Shown here: piece after piece, positions 15,990 to 25,134 of the stretch
How the letters are laid out: each line of letters begins with the position of its first letter
Numbering within the stretch: the stretch's first letter is position 1
NCBI GenBank assembly: GCA_030645615.1
Contig: JAUSNB010000050.1
Location: forward strand, 95,999 to 159,998
Source of the DNA: Actinomycetota bacterium
Lineage (GTDB): Bacteria > Actinomycetota > Actinomycetes > S36-B12
Reading direction: 5' to 3'
DNA length: 64,000 nucleotides
Notes under the pieces: model-generated
The model's input: only the letters and a program-made list of their open reading frames with translations
What the model was told of the DNA's origin: nothing
The model's database searches: none
Position numbers and translations under genes: made by a program

Positions 15990-16414
15990 GAGCGGCGCCA
16001 GCCGCGATGGCGCGCATGGATGGCCAGACCGGCCAGACCGATGGCCGCCGTGCCGAACACAGCCTGCAGCACGCTCGGTCCGATGAACGGGATCTGCACG
16101 GCCAACTCGACGCCGAGCAGACCACTGGCCACCAGGACTGCCACAGGCGCGTTGGGCGAGCGACGCCAGGCCAGCCAGGCCGCGGTTCCGGCCGGCACCC
16201 CGACCGAGGCGAAGAGCCACACGCCGGGCACGACCCAGCTGGTCAAGCCCAGCGGTTCGATGTCCGACACCGGCGGCGTCGCCGTGTCCGTGATCAACTG
16301 GACTGCCCCCGCCACTCCGCCCACGGCAATGAGCGACTCGGCGACGACGAAGATCATCCGGTGCGGATGCTGTGACCCCGGCGCCGTGTTCTGAACGGCG
16401 AGGGCATCAGGCAT
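15986..16414 (-). CDS. Four-helix membrane protein of unknown function
   Basis: 142 aa from ATG 16414 with GGAGGAG 8 bases upstream; GTG at 16423 is in frame but lies directly on that ribosome site. Four hydrophobic stretches alternate with short polar loops, and the C-terminus is basic (HARHRGWRRS). I recognise no family. It follows the lipoprotein hydrolase gene by 5 bases and is probably co-transcribed. Confidence 0.65.
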   Translation of the reverse strand: MPDALAVQNTAPGSQHPHRMIFVVAESLIAVGGVAGAVQLITDTATPPVSDIEPLGLTSWVVPGVWLFASVGVPAGTAAWLAWRRSPNAPVAVLVASGLLGVELAVQIPFIGPSVLQAVFGTAAIGLAGLAIHARHRGWRRS

Positions 16415-16419
16415 GGCGA

Positions 16420-17349
16420 TCACTCCTCCGGGGCACTAGAAAATGCGGCCAGCCACCGCTTGATGATCGGGCCGGCAACCGCCGCGTCGAAGACGGTCAT
16501 GTGGTCCTCACCCGCGAGCACCTCAAGGGTGAGGTCGACCTCGGCGGCTTCCAGCGCCTCGGCCAGGAGCGTGGTCTGCTCCAGCGGGACCTGGTAGTCC
16601 TCATCCCCGTGTACCAGCAGGACGCGCAGCCCCGCGGGCGCGGCTCCCGCCTTCGCCCATTCGAGTGGGCTCCCCTTGGCCCGCCCGTCCACTGAGTACA
16701 CCCCGCCGAAGAACGCGTTCAGGGCACCGACAGGCCACGTCGTGTCGTACACCCCGGCCAGGCCCGCGACGCCATCCACCGCGACGACGGGCGGTGCGCA
16801 GTCGCCCCCGAACTTGTCACCGGATAGCGCGACGAGCGTGGCCAAGTGCCCCCCGGCCGAGTGACCCACCAGCACGACTCGGCTCGGCGGATGACCCATC
16901 GCGGTGGCCTGCTCCGCGGACCAGCGCACGGCGCACGCCACGTCATCGACGGGCTGCGGGAACACCGCACCCATGCTTGTTGTGCTGTAGGTGATCAGGG
17001 ACGTGGTCGCCCCTGAAGCGGTCAGCAACTCGGCCAGCGGCACGAGCCCGTTGGGGTCGGCGCTGGACCAGCCGCCACCGGGGACCAGCACAACGAGTGG
17101 TGCGTGTCCGGGGCCGTCCGACACGCGGACCGTCGCCGCCAGGCCGGGCAGGTAGTCAGCGGTGACGGGCGCGCCCGGGGCCGAAGTCTCGGGCGACGTA
17201 GCCTCCGACGAGGTGCTGCTTTCGGTCACGGTCATCGGCGCGACGCCGGAGCCTGCGGACGGGCCACACCCAGCGATCATCGCGAGCACCGCGAGTGCGC
17301 TGACGCATGGCACCAGCTGGCGCATGCGACCGGTTGTGGCCGCAGTCAC
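16420..17349 (-). CDS. Lipoprotein alpha/beta hydrolase (esterase-like)
   Basis: 309 aa, GTG start. A lipoprotein signal ends in the lipobox IAGC (Cys about residue 28), followed by a Ser/Thr/Glu-rich linker. The hydrolase core has the oxyanion sequence VPGGGWSSADP, the nucleophile elbow GHSAGGH, the acid in GDEDYQVPL and the His in AGEDHMTVF, an arrangement like the BD-FAE/kynurenine formamidase-type esterases. It should act on the outer face of the membrane. The substrate is unknown. Confidence 0.85.
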   Translation of the reverse strand: MTAATTGRMRQLVPCVSALAVLAMIAGCGPSAGSGVAPMTVTESSTSSEATSPETSAPGAPVTADYLPGLAATVRVSDGPGHAPLVVLVPGGGWSSADPNGLVPLAELLTASGATTSLITYSTTSMGAVFPQPVDDVACAVRWSAEQATAMGHPPSRVVLVGHSAGGHLATLVALSGDKFGGDCAPPVVAVDGVAGLAGVYDTTWPVGALNAFFGGVYSVDGRAKGSPLEWAKAGAAPAGLRVLLVHGDEDYQVPLEQTTLLAEALEAAEVDLTLEVLAGEDHMTVFDAAVAGPIIKRWLAAFSSAPEE

Positions 17350-17434
17350 GCGCCTATCGTTGCACTCAACGGCCGCTGTTACCCGCCAGCGGATTGGTCA
17401 GCGCGCCCCCTGGCGAGGCCCGCGCCCTGGGGCG

Positions 17435-19486
17435 TCACAACGGCGCATCGATGATGCGCAGCACCTCGTCACGGTCAACAGCCCGGCCCGTCCATTTCGA
17501 CACGTCGGCCAGGACTCCGGCCTCGGCGGCGGTGCGCTTGGGAGTCGGCTGGGCTTCGGACTTCGCCCAGCGCCGGCGGACCTCCCACGCCAGTTCCCGC
17601 TCTCGAAGCGCCTGCTGGACCCGCCGCATCTGCTCATCGCTGGCATTGAGCCGGAAGACAGTGCGCACGGCCTCAGGGATCTCGCGGCGGTAGTCGTGCC
17701 CTCCCTCATCAAAGGTGCCGGGTGTCGGGACGAGCGCGTTCTGCAGGTCGATGAACGTGGTCACGAAGGACACGACGGGGAGCCAACGTGTGTGCAGCGG
17801 GGACCCCGGCGGGCGGGACTCCGTTGGGCCGAGCCAGCCGGGTCGCTTCCAGATCAACGGAGTGCCGAACTTGGGAACCGGGTCGTCCCCGTTCTGCAGC
17901 AGAAGGAATCTGACCCCGGTCAGTTCGTCTTTCGGGGTCGCCTCCCAGTCCCGGATCGCCCGCGGGAGGTAGAAGTCGCCCGGTCCTATCGAGGGGGGCT
18001 CGGTCACCGTACGGGTCCCCCATAGCTCCGCGCGGAACACCGTGGACGCCGGGGTTCCGATCCACAGCGCCGCATCCAGTCCGATGCCGTCCGGCCCGGT
18101 GGTGCCCTGCCCGCGGAACATCTCCTCGCTTACCTGCGAACCCAGGCTCTCCCCGAACAGCAGGAACCTGGGTCTGCGCTCGGCCGGCATGGCCATGAGG
18201 CGCTGGACGATGCCGTTGACCAGCAACCGGGTCTGGGCCGTGGCGTAGCCGACCTTCGTGAGCGACAGGGCGGACGGCAGCACCGAGTACTGGATGCAGG
18301 CGGAAGCGCAGTCCCCCCGAGTGAGGTACTCCAGGGCCTCGCTCGCCACGTAGTTGACGTATCCCGAGCCGGTCGGCGAGAACAGGGCGAAGACCGACCT
18401 CTCGAGGGCACGCGTGCGGTCGATCTCGGCCAGCAGCAGGTCGGCCCGCTCCTGAGGCGTCGCGGCGCACTCGAGGGAGGCGTAGACCCGGATCGGCTGC
18501 ATGGCGGCCTCGCCCATGACGTCGGAGATGACGTCCTGGCGGAGCACCATCGACAGCCAGCGCCGGGACTCACGCGTCTGGTCCTGCCACGGAATCAGCG
18601 AGCCCGGGCCGCCGGTCACGTCGGGGAGGTCGGGCGGCTGGGCATGGGCCAGGTCGGCGCCGACGCCGGCCTTGGCAAGCACGTGGTTGGCGGCGGTGAC
18701 CGCCGCCCAACCGAAGCCGGCCAGCGCGCCCGTTGCGGCGAGCCGCCCCAGGGCGCGGTGATCGGCGGCCTCTCCTCCGAGGGCACGCGCCGCTCCGCGG
18801 GCCACGGCGCCGCTCAGCATCGACTCGCCGCGCGCCACTGCCAGGAGAAGTGCGGTGACGCCTACGCCCGACGCAAGTGCCTTGGGCACCGCCACCGTTC
18901 GTACGACGTCCTCCCGCGCCACGGTCTCGCCAGGACCAAGCGACCCCCGGGTGGCCGTGCCTGGCCGGGTCAAGGCGTAGCCGGCCGCGGCCGCGGAGAG
19001 CGCCACCAGGACCGAAGCGCCCCGGAACCCTGGCCGGCCCCTCGCCGCCTCGAGCCCGTCGGCCGCGACGCCCGACGTGCCCGCCGCGGCCAGGCCCAAC
19101 CCGCCCAGTCGCATGAGCGCGCGTCGCGATGATTCATGCTCTCGCGGAGGAAAGGCACGGGCAACGGCCACGCCCGTGGCGGCAGCCACCGCATCCACCG
19201 CGACGCCGGAGGCGATGCGGCCGCCTCGGGAGGCGCCCGCGGCCGGGATCCGGTTGGCCGTCGTCCGGAGGAACGAGTGGACCGTGACGCCCCATCCGTA
19301 GCCGACGGCGGCGGCAACTCCGCTGACGATGGCCTGGTCGCGCGTGCCTCGGGAGAGCAGGTTCGGCTGGTAGGACAGTCCCGTGTAGAAGGCACCGAGC
19401 AGGAAGCCTGTGCGGGCGGAGACGTCAAGGCCACCCGAGTAGATCGCGCGGCGACGTTCCTCGCTCAAGCCCAGCATCGGTCCCAT
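17435..19486 (-). CDS. Membrane-bound alpha/beta hydrolase, Rv1069c-like (Abhydrolase_9)
   Basis: 683 aa from ATG 19486, preceded by GAGGGGG; an upstream open frame overlaps the DUF2252 gene and is rejected. The N-terminal part (about residues 15-230) has several hydrophobic segments matching the Abhydrolase_9 N-terminal membrane domain. The C-terminal domain carries the nucleophile elbow FLLFGESLGS, PVPKFG with a possible acid, and a His in EGGHDYRREIP. The family is conserved in mycobacteria and relatives; the function is not settled. Last gene of a likely three-gene operon with two DUF2252 proteins. Confidence 0.8.
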   Translation of the reverse strand: MGPMLGLSEERRRAIYSGGLDVSARTGFLLGAFYTGLSYQPNLLSRGTRDQAIVSGVAAAVGYGWGVTVHSFLRTTANRIPAAGASRGGRIASGVAVDAVAAATGVAVARAFPPREHESSRRALMRLGGLGLAAAGTSGVAADGLEAARGRPGFRGASVLVALSAAAAGYALTRPGTATRGSLGPGETVAREDVVRTVAVPKALASGVGVTALLLAVARGESMLSGAVARGAARALGGEAADHRALGRLAATGALAGFGWAAVTAANHVLAKAGVGADLAHAQPPDLPDVTGGPGSLIPWQDQTRESRRWLSMVLRQDVISDVMGEAAMQPIRVYASLECAATPQERADLLLAEIDRTRALERSVFALFSPTGSGYVNYVASEALEYLTRGDCASACIQYSVLPSALSLTKVGYATAQTRLLVNGIVQRLMAMPAERRPRFLLFGESLGSQVSEEMFRGQGTTGPDGIGLDAALWIGTPASTVFRAELWGTRTVTEPPSIGPGDFYLPRAIRDWEATPKDELTGVRFLLLQNGDDPVPKFGTPLIWKRPGWLGPTESRPPGSPLHTRWLPVVSFVTTFIDLQNALVPTPGTFDEGGHDYRREIPEAVRTVFRLNASDEQMRRVQQALRERELAWEVRRRWAKSEAQPTPKRTAAEAGVLADVSKWTGRAVDRDEVLRIIDAPL

Positions 19487-19517
19487 CCCCAACCCCCTCT
19501 TCGTAGTCAGGTGCAAC

Positions 19518-20975
19518 CTAGACGCCCTCGACCGCCTCAACACGGCCGGCATCGATCGCCTCACGCAGCGCGGAATGGTCCTTGTCGTTCTGGTCGGCGT
19601 ACGCGTAGGAGAAGTCGGCGACGGCCTCGTCGAAGGTGTCGGACTTGCCGAGGTAGGCCGCGATGGCCACCCGGTCGCCGGACCGGGCGTGCGCACGGGC
19701 AAGGGTCCACCCGCAGGCCTGCGCGTAGACCGCCATGCCTTGCGGACGTGAACCTTGCACGTCGACCGAGGCCTTCCAGTCGCGTAGTTGCCTCAGGTAG
19801 TAGTCCCGGTCGATCCCGTCGAGGCCGCTCGTGCGCTGCCAGCCGAGGAAGATGTCGCTCGCCGCCTGCATGAGTCGCTGGCCCGCAACCACCCGTTCGC
19901 CGTGATTCGTGTACTCGCTGACGCCGGCGTACTGCTCCAGGACGGAGGACTGGGCCTCCTTGGCCTGCAGGAACAGCGGATCGCCGGAATTGACGCCCTC
20001 GAACAACAGGATCCAGGCGCGGGTGCCCACGCTGCCCACGCCCACGACCTTCCGAGCCATGTCGACGAACCGGTACTGGTCGAACAGGTGCCGGCGGTCC
20101 GACACGAGGCTGTCGCGATAGGCCGCGAGCAGGCCAGCCATCTGCTTCTGCAGGAAGTCGCCGGCCTGGCCCGGGAACAGTTCCTCGACCGGCACGATGA
20201 GCGGCGGATCGGAGATGATTCGCGGCTGGCCGTCGACCGTCCGGGTGAGCTTCCGGAATGCCTGCATGCTGTCCTTCGTGCGGGCCGTCGCCATCAGGAC
20301 CTCGGCTCGGCGTGCCCGGTCGGCCGGGACCACCTCGCGGATCTTGGCAAGGAACCGATCGGCGTCGAGCCGGGCGTACCACACTGCCTGGTTGGGCATC
20401 CCGGCGAACTCGCGCATCGACTCGCGATAGGAGCGCACCGCCTGCAGGACGATCGCCCGGGTCTCCTTGCCCTTGAAGGACTGACTGCGGGCCGCGATCT
20501 CCACGCTGGCCGCCAGCCGCTTGACGTCCCACTCGAAGGGGCCGGGCAGGGTCTCGTCGAAGTCGTTGAGGTCGAAAACCAGGTTTCGCTCGGGCGAGGC
20601 GTAGAAGCCGAAGTTGCTCAGGTGGGCGTCCCCGCACATCTGCACGCGTAGCCCGGAGTTCGGGGTCGTGGCCAGGTCGGCAGCCATGACGAGCGCCGCA
20701 CCGCGGTAGAACGCGAACGGCGACGACACCATGCGGCCGTATCGGATCGGCAGCAGGTCGGCCACGCGCGACGGCCCCTGCCGCTGGAGCAGCTCGACCG
20801 GCTCAGCCCGCAAGGACGTCGGAGCGAAGACGGCATGGTCGGCCAACGGCGTCACCGAGCGGGCTTGCTTGCCGCGGGCCTCCCGGATGTTGTACTCCGC
20901 CGACTGCTCGACCGCTTCTTGTCGGCGGCGCGCTGGTTCGCGCACCTTCACGGCGGTCATGCGTCCCTTGGCCAT
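19518..20975 (-). CDS. DUF2252 protein (copy A)
   Basis: 485 aa. DUF2252 proteins have a kinase-like layout: here CGDAHLSNFG and DLNDFDETLPGPFEWDVKRL resemble the catalytic HGD and DFD motifs of phosphotransferases, and MARKVVGVGSVGTRAWILL is conserved too. The biochemical role is unknown. Start ATG 20975 shares a base with the upstream stop (TGATG) and has GGGAG close by; GTG 20978 is also possible. It is a diverged paralogue of the gene just upstream. Confidence 0.85.
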   Translation of the reverse strand: MAKGRMTAVKVREPARRRQEAVEQSAEYNIREARGKQARSVTPLADHAVFAPTSLRAEPVELLQRQGPSRVADLLPIRYGRMVSSPFAFYRGAALVMAADLATTPNSGLRVQMCGDAHLSNFGFYASPERNLVFDLNDFDETLPGPFEWDVKRLAASVEIAARSQSFKGKETRAIVLQAVRSYRESMREFAGMPNQAVWYARLDADRFLAKIREVVPADRARRAEVLMATARTKDSMQAFRKLTRTVDGQPRIISDPPLIVPVEELFPGQAGDFLQKQMAGLLAAYRDSLVSDRRHLFDQYRFVDMARKVVGVGSVGTRAWILLFEGVNSGDPLFLQAKEAQSSVLEQYAGVSEYTNHGERVVAGQRLMQAASDIFLGWQRTSGLDGIDRDYYLRQLRDWKASVDVQGSRPQGMAVYAQACGWTLARAHARSGDRVAIAAYLGKSDTFDEAVADFSYAYADQNDKDHSALREAIDAGRVEAVEGV

Positions 20976-22546
20976 CACTTCTCCCTGTCGACGTGTGCGG
21001 TGACGTCAGGCGTGGCAATGAGCCGGGCCGCCGTGCGTCCCTCCGCTCCTGACTCGTCCTCGTGCGCCTCGATCCTGCCGTCGGCGAGCGCAGCAGTGAA
21101 CGTGTCGAAATCGGCCTCGACCTGATCTGCGTAGGCGGCCGAGAAGCTGGCCACCGCCTTGTCGAACGCCCTGCCCTTGCCGAGGTAGGCAGCGAGGGCG
21201 ACCGCATCGCCTGACCGCGCGTGGCCTCGCGCCAGCGTGTGGCCGCACAGCCGCGCGTACTTCGGCAGCGAGCGAGCAGTGAGCGATGCCGGCTCCGGCG
21301 ACCACTTCATGTCGCGCAACTGGCGTACGTAGAAGCTGCGCCCGCCGGGCGCATCAAGCCAGCCAAGGAAGGAATCGCTCGCCGCCTGCATGAGGCGCTG
21401 GCCGGTCACCACGCGATGACCGTGCTTGCGGTAGACCGATTTGCGGGTGTAGGCCTCGAGCACGCTCGCCTGGGCCTGCTTCACCTGCAGGACCATCAGG
21501 TCGTCCTCGTCCCGGCCGCGCAGGAGGAGGACGAAGGCGAGCAGGCCCACGCTCCCGACCCCGACGACCTTGTGGCCCATGTCGATGATCGCGTAGCGCT
21601 TGAGCAGGTCCTGCCGGTCGTCCTGAAGGGTGGCACGGTAGTCCCGGAACAGGTCGTTGATCGTGGCCCGGACGTCATCGGTGACGGCGAGCCGGGTCAG
21701 CAGCGGTGGCTGGTCGCGGAACCGTCGCTCACCGTCGACGACCTCCGTGATCTTGGCGATGGCCGACCAGGCGTCTCGCGACCTCGCTTTCGCCAGGGCG
21801 CCTTCGATGACCGTCTGCTCGCGGGCCCGCACCTTGCCGGTCTTCGACTTGCCCCCGCCAACCGCCTGAGTCAGCGCGGACATGAGGGCGGTGACGTCGA
21901 TCCGGTCATACCAGATGTCGACCTCGCGCAGTCCAGCGAAGACCGACATCGCCTGGCGATAGGCCGCGCACGCGGCCTCGGCGGCGTCCTCACCCACCCG
22001 CGCAGGCAGGCCGTTGTCCCGTGCAGCCAGCACGAACGAGGTGGCCAGCCGCTTCACGTCCCACTCGAATGGCCCGGGGAGCGTCTCGTCGAAGTCGTTG
22101 ACGTCGAAGACAACCGCCCGGTCCGGTGCCGCGAACAGGCCGAAATTCGCCAGGTGCGCGTCGCCGCAGAGCTGGGCGTCAAGGCCGCTGCGAGGCATCA
22201 CGGCCAGATCGGCAGCCATCACGCCGGCCGAGCCGCGATAGAAGGCGAACGCACTGGTCGACATGCGCGCATGCCGAACCGGGACAAGCTCCTGCACCCG
22301 GGACTTCTCCTGGGCCGCGAGCAGTGTCACGGGATCCATCCGGTCTGCCGGTGCCTGCCACGCCGCAAGCTGCTCACGGGGGACCGCCTCCCGCGCGGTC
22401 CGGCCCTTGGCCTTGCGTTCGGCGACCGTGGGGTGCGGCACGGGCTTACGGCCGGAGGACTTGGCGACCCCCGCCCCCCGCCGGGGTGCAAGGTCCCGCG
22501 TCACGACGTCCTCGACGGAAGCGGAGCCTTGGTCCCGGACCGTCAT
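20975..22546 (-). CDS. DUF2252 protein (copy B)
   Basis: 523 aa from ATG 22546 with GGGAG six bases away. It shares the CGDAHLANFG, DVNDFDETLPGPFEWDVKRL and MGHKVVGVGSVGLLAFVLLL blocks with the gene downstream, and adds a basic N-terminal extension of about 70 residues (APRRGAGVAKSSGRKPVPHP). Tandem paralogues joined by a TGATG overlap suggest an ancient duplication with retained co-translation, perhaps forming a hetero-oligomer. First gene of the operon; divergent from arsR. Confidence 0.85.
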   Translation of the reverse strand: MTVRDQGSASVEDVVTRDLAPRRGAGVAKSSGRKPVPHPTVAERKAKGRTAREAVPREQLAAWQAPADRMDPVTLLAAQEKSRVQELVPVRHARMSTSAFAFYRGSAGVMAADLAVMPRSGLDAQLCGDAHLANFGLFAAPDRAVVFDVNDFDETLPGPFEWDVKRLATSFVLAARDNGLPARVGEDAAEAACAAYRQAMSVFAGLREVDIWYDRIDVTALMSALTQAVGGGKSKTGKVRAREQTVIEGALAKARSRDAWSAIAKITEVVDGERRFRDQPPLLTRLAVTDDVRATINDLFRDYRATLQDDRQDLLKRYAIIDMGHKVVGVGSVGLLAFVLLLRGRDEDDLMVLQVKQAQASVLEAYTRKSVYRKHGHRVVTGQRLMQAASDSFLGWLDAPGGRSFYVRQLRDMKWSPEPASLTARSLPKYARLCGHTLARGHARSGDAVALAAYLGKGRAFDKAVASFSAAYADQVEADFDTFTAALADGRIEAHEDESGAEGRTAARLIATPDVTAHVDREK

Positions 22547-22632
22547 GTTCACTCCCGCGTTGGCCGACCGCCGTGCTGCCCGAGGGTAGCGCTCCGCTCT
22601 TCGGCATGGGCACGGCTGCCGGCTTGGGCTTT

Positions 22633-22678
22633 TCAACAGTCTCTGCTGTTGACACCAGTAGGTGCAGGTGAATATTCT
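22633..22678 (+). promoter_or_regulatory. arsR promoter with inverted-repeat operator
   Basis: TTGACA (22649-22654) and TATTCT (22673-22678), 18 bases apart, form a good sigma-70-type promoter 33 bases before arsR. TCAACAG (22633-22639) and CTGTTGA (22646-22652) are perfect inverted copies with a 6-base spacer and overlap the -35 hexamer, where bound ArsR would block polymerase. Confidence 0.65.
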
Positions 22679-22710
22679 GATCCCACCAACCACGCTCGAG
22701 GAGGCACTCC

Positions 22711-23034
22711 ATGCCCAGCGCCACCACGGGCGCCACGGCCGCCGCGACCCGGGCCCGCAGCATCGCCCCGGTGCTGAAGGCCCTGTCCGACGAGAACCGG
22801 CTGACGATCCTGCTCGCGGTGGCCGACCGCCGATCATCGGTGACCGAGCTGACGGCAGCCACCGGCTTCTCACAGACCCTCGTCAGCCATCACCTGAAGA
22901 GCCTGCGCGACAACGGTCTGGTGATCGCCACACCGGTCGGCCGCAGCAATGTGTACTCCCTGTGCTGCGAAGCGATCGCCGAGCCGATCGCCTTGCTTTC
23001 CATGCTCGCCACCGCCGATGACTGCCCCTCCTGA
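22711..23034 (+). CDS. arsR: ArsR-family metalloid-responsive repressor
   Basis: 107 aa, ATG preceded by GAGGAGG. Winged helix typical of ArsR (PVLKALSDENRLTILLAV, then TGFSQTLVSHHLKSLRDNGLV). Cysteines lie at the C-terminus (YSLCCEAIAE and DDCPS), where they could bind As(III) or Sb(III); the classical CVC pair in the recognition helix is absent. It sits 11 bases upstream of arsM and likely controls the pair through the inverted repeat over its promoter. Confidence 0.88.
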   Translation: MPSATTGATAAATRARSIAPVLKALSDENRLTILLAVADRRSSVTELTAATGFSQTLVSHHLKSLRDNGLVIATPVGRSNVYSLCCEAIAEPIALLSMLATADDCPS

Positions 23035-23045
23035 AGGAGTTCGCC

Positions 23046-23888
23046 ATGACAATCCACGAAGCCGACGAGATCCGCACCGCGGTCCGGGATCGCTACGCCG
23101 GGCTCGCCCTCGCGGCCTCATCCTGCTGCGGTCCGGCAGCCTCGTCGCTCGATCCCTTCGGCCAGGGCCAGTACGACGAGGCGGACCGTGCCCTCATCCC
23201 TGAAGAGGCGCTCGTCGCGTCCCTGGGCTGCGGCAACCCCACGATGCTCGCCGAGCTGGCCCCGGGCGACGTCGTCCTCGATCTCGGGTCGGGGGGCGGC
23301 ATCGACGTGCTGCTCTCGGCCCGCAGGGTCGCGCCAGGAGGCAGGGCATACGGGCTCGACATGACACCTGAGATGCTCGCATTGGCGGAGGCAAACAAGT
23401 CAAGGGCCGGGGTCGAGAACGTCGAGTTCCTCCTCGGCAGCATCGAGGACATCCCGCTGCCGGACAACTCGGTCGACGTGATCATCTCGAACTGCGTCGT
23501 CAACCTGTCCGCCGACAAGGACGCCGTGTTCCGCGAGGCGTTCCGGGTCCTTAAGCCCGGAGGCCGCCTCGCCATATCCGACATCGTGCTGGCCCGCGCA
23601 CTGCCCGCCGAGCTCACCGGGGTCATGGCGCTATGGACCGGTTGCATCGCGGGGGCGCTCACCCAGGACGACTGCGTAGGGCGCATGCGCGCGGCAGGCT
23701 TCACGGATGCCAGCATCGAGCCGACCAACGTGTTCGGCCGCTCGGAGCTCGAGGGCCTCGCTGCGGACCTCAAGCCCGAAGACGTCCCGCAGGGACTGGT
23801 CGTCGAGGATGCGATCAGCCAGCTCGACGGCGTGATCCGGTCGGCCTTCATCCGCGGCGCCAAGCCAACGGACGCCAGCCCCAGTTGA
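23046..23888 (+). CDS. arsM: Arsenite S-adenosylmethionine methyltransferase
   Basis: 280 aa, SAM-dependent class I fold. Motif I is VLDLGSGGGIDVLLSARRV. The Cys residues of ArsM enzymes are all there: the SSCC pair near residue 27, SLGCGNP, ISNCVVNLS and WTGCIAGAL. These bind As(III) and allow stepwise methylation to volatile or less toxic species. Preceded by arsR; no arsenite pump or arsenate reductase is seen, so methylation appears to be the local arsenic response. Confidence 0.93.
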   Translation: MTIHEADEIRTAVRDRYAGLALAASSCCGPAASSLDPFGQGQYDEADRALIPEEALVASLGCGNPTMLAELAPGDVVLDLGSGGGIDVLLSARRVAPGGRAYGLDMTPEMLALAEANKSRAGVENVEFLLGSIEDIPLPDNSVDVIISNCVVNLSADKDAVFREAFRVLKPGGRLAISDIVLARALPAELTGVMALWTGCIAGALTQDDCVGRMRAAGFTDASIEPTNVFGRSELEGLAADLKPEDVPQGLVVEDAISQLDGVIRSAFIRGAKPTDASPS

Positions 23889-23937
23889 GGGTCACACAAA
23901 TGGCACAGGTACCGTCCCGCCCTTGCCCCCAGCCACG

Positions 23938-24657
23938 ATGAGCGCGAAGCTCGAGGAGCTCGACTGGTGCGCTACGCCCATGGGCGACCTCAGCCTCCGG
24001 CGCCGTCTCGACCCGGTCGTGGGCGTCGATGTGTACGAGGTGAAGCTCGGCGAGGACTTCTTGATGTCGAGCCTGTTCACCGTCGCCGAGATCGCGATGG
24101 CACGCCTGGCCCTCTCGATCCTCCCCGACCAGCCTCTCGACGTGGTCGTCGGCGGGCTCGGCCTGGGCTACACCGCGGTCGAGGTGCTGGCGGATCCACG
24201 GGTCGCGTCGCTCATCGTGGTCGAGGCGCACGACCGGGTCATCGACTGGCATGTGAGAGGGCTGTTGCCGTCTTCCACCGCGTTGACAAGTGACCCGCGG
24301 ATGCAGTTCGTGCACGGCGACTTCTTCGCCATGGCATCCGGCCGCGGTTTCGATCCCGCCCAGCCCCGGCGACGCTTCCACGCCGTGGTCCTGGACATAG
24401 ACCACTCGCCGCGTCACGTGCTTCATCCCAGCCACGCCCACTTCTACGCCCAGCCAGGAACCCGTCGCCTTGCCGAGCACCTGCTCCCGGCGGGTGCCTT
24501 CGCACTGTGGTCGAACGACCCTCCCGACCAGGACTACCAGCACGTCCTCGACACCGTGTTCGAGAGCGTCCGGGCCGAGGTGGTGGCCTTCGACAACCCG
24601 CTCCAGGGATGCGAGTCAACCAACACGGTCTACCTGGCGAGCGCCCGGACCGAGTGA
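23938..24657 (+). CDS. Spermidine synthase-like methyltransferase-fold protein
   Basis: 239 aa from ATG 23938 (a TTG at 23923 is also in frame); no ribosome site is evident. The Rossmann core VVVGGLGLGYTAVEVL, VVEAHDRVIDWH and AVVLDIDHSPRHVL follow the pattern of spermidine-synthase-like proteins, in which the acidic residue after strand 2 binds the nucleoside. The gatekeeper loop differs from true polyamine synthases, so the substrate is open. It follows arsM by 49 bases on the same strand. Confidence 0.7.
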   Translation: MSAKLEELDWCATPMGDLSLRRRLDPVVGVDVYEVKLGEDFLMSSLFTVAEIAMARLALSILPDQPLDVVVGGLGLGYTAVEVLADPRVASLIVVEAHDRVIDWHVRGLLPSSTALTSDPRMQFVHGDFFAMASGRGFDPAQPRRRFHAVVLDIDHSPRHVLHPSHAHFYAQPGTRRLAEHLLPAGAFALWSNDPPDQDYQHVLDTVFESVRAEVVAFDNPLQGCESTNTVYLASARTE

Positions 24658-24668
24658 GGGCGGTCGGG

Positions 24669-25133
24669 TCACCGGGCGCCGCGCCGCCCGACCATCGCCT
24701 TCGGGACCCGCGAGAAGATCGCGACCGAGGCGACCGCGAAGGTGACCGTCGACGTGACCATCACGGCGACTGCCGCCTGCTCGGGGAAGCGCTCGGCCGC
24801 GGCCTGCGAGAGGCCCGCCGCCACCAGCCCGGCATACGAGAAGCACATCGTGATGCCGTGCACGGCGACGATCCCCTCCGTCCGCGGACGCACCCACATC
24901 GGCACGAGACCGACGACGAGGGTCGCCAGGCTGAATACCGCGAGCACGTGGAACGCCCCCACCCCGGACGCCGATCGGGGGATCGCCAACGCGGCGACGT
25001 TGACCACGAGGAGCAGCACGGCGTAGCAACCTCCGGAGACGCGATGCGTCGTCGTGCCCTTGCGCATCGCGATGACCAGCGCCCCCAGGACGAGCCCCGC
25101 GACGGCAGCGCCGACGTGGATCCCGGCCGGCAT
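24669..25133 (-). CDS. DUF2306-type membrane protein
   Basis: 154 aa, about four to five membrane helices. HRVSGGCYAVLLLVVNVAAL and the conserved His in HVLAVFSLATLVVGL fit DUF2306 predicted membrane proteins; HGITMCFSYAGLVAAGLSQ adds a further His on a helix, a heme-like spacing. Function unknown. ATG comes one base after the upstream TGA, so it is translated with the SRPBCC and ArsR genes. Confidence 0.7.
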   Translation of the reverse strand: MPAGIHVGAAVAGLVLGALVIAMRKGTTTHRVSGGCYAVLLLVVNVAALAIPRSASGVGAFHVLAVFSLATLVVGLVPMWVRPRTEGIVAVHGITMCFSYAGLVAAGLSQAAAERFPEQAAVAVMVTSTVTFAVASVAIFSRVPKAMVGRRGAR

Positions 25134-25134
25134 G

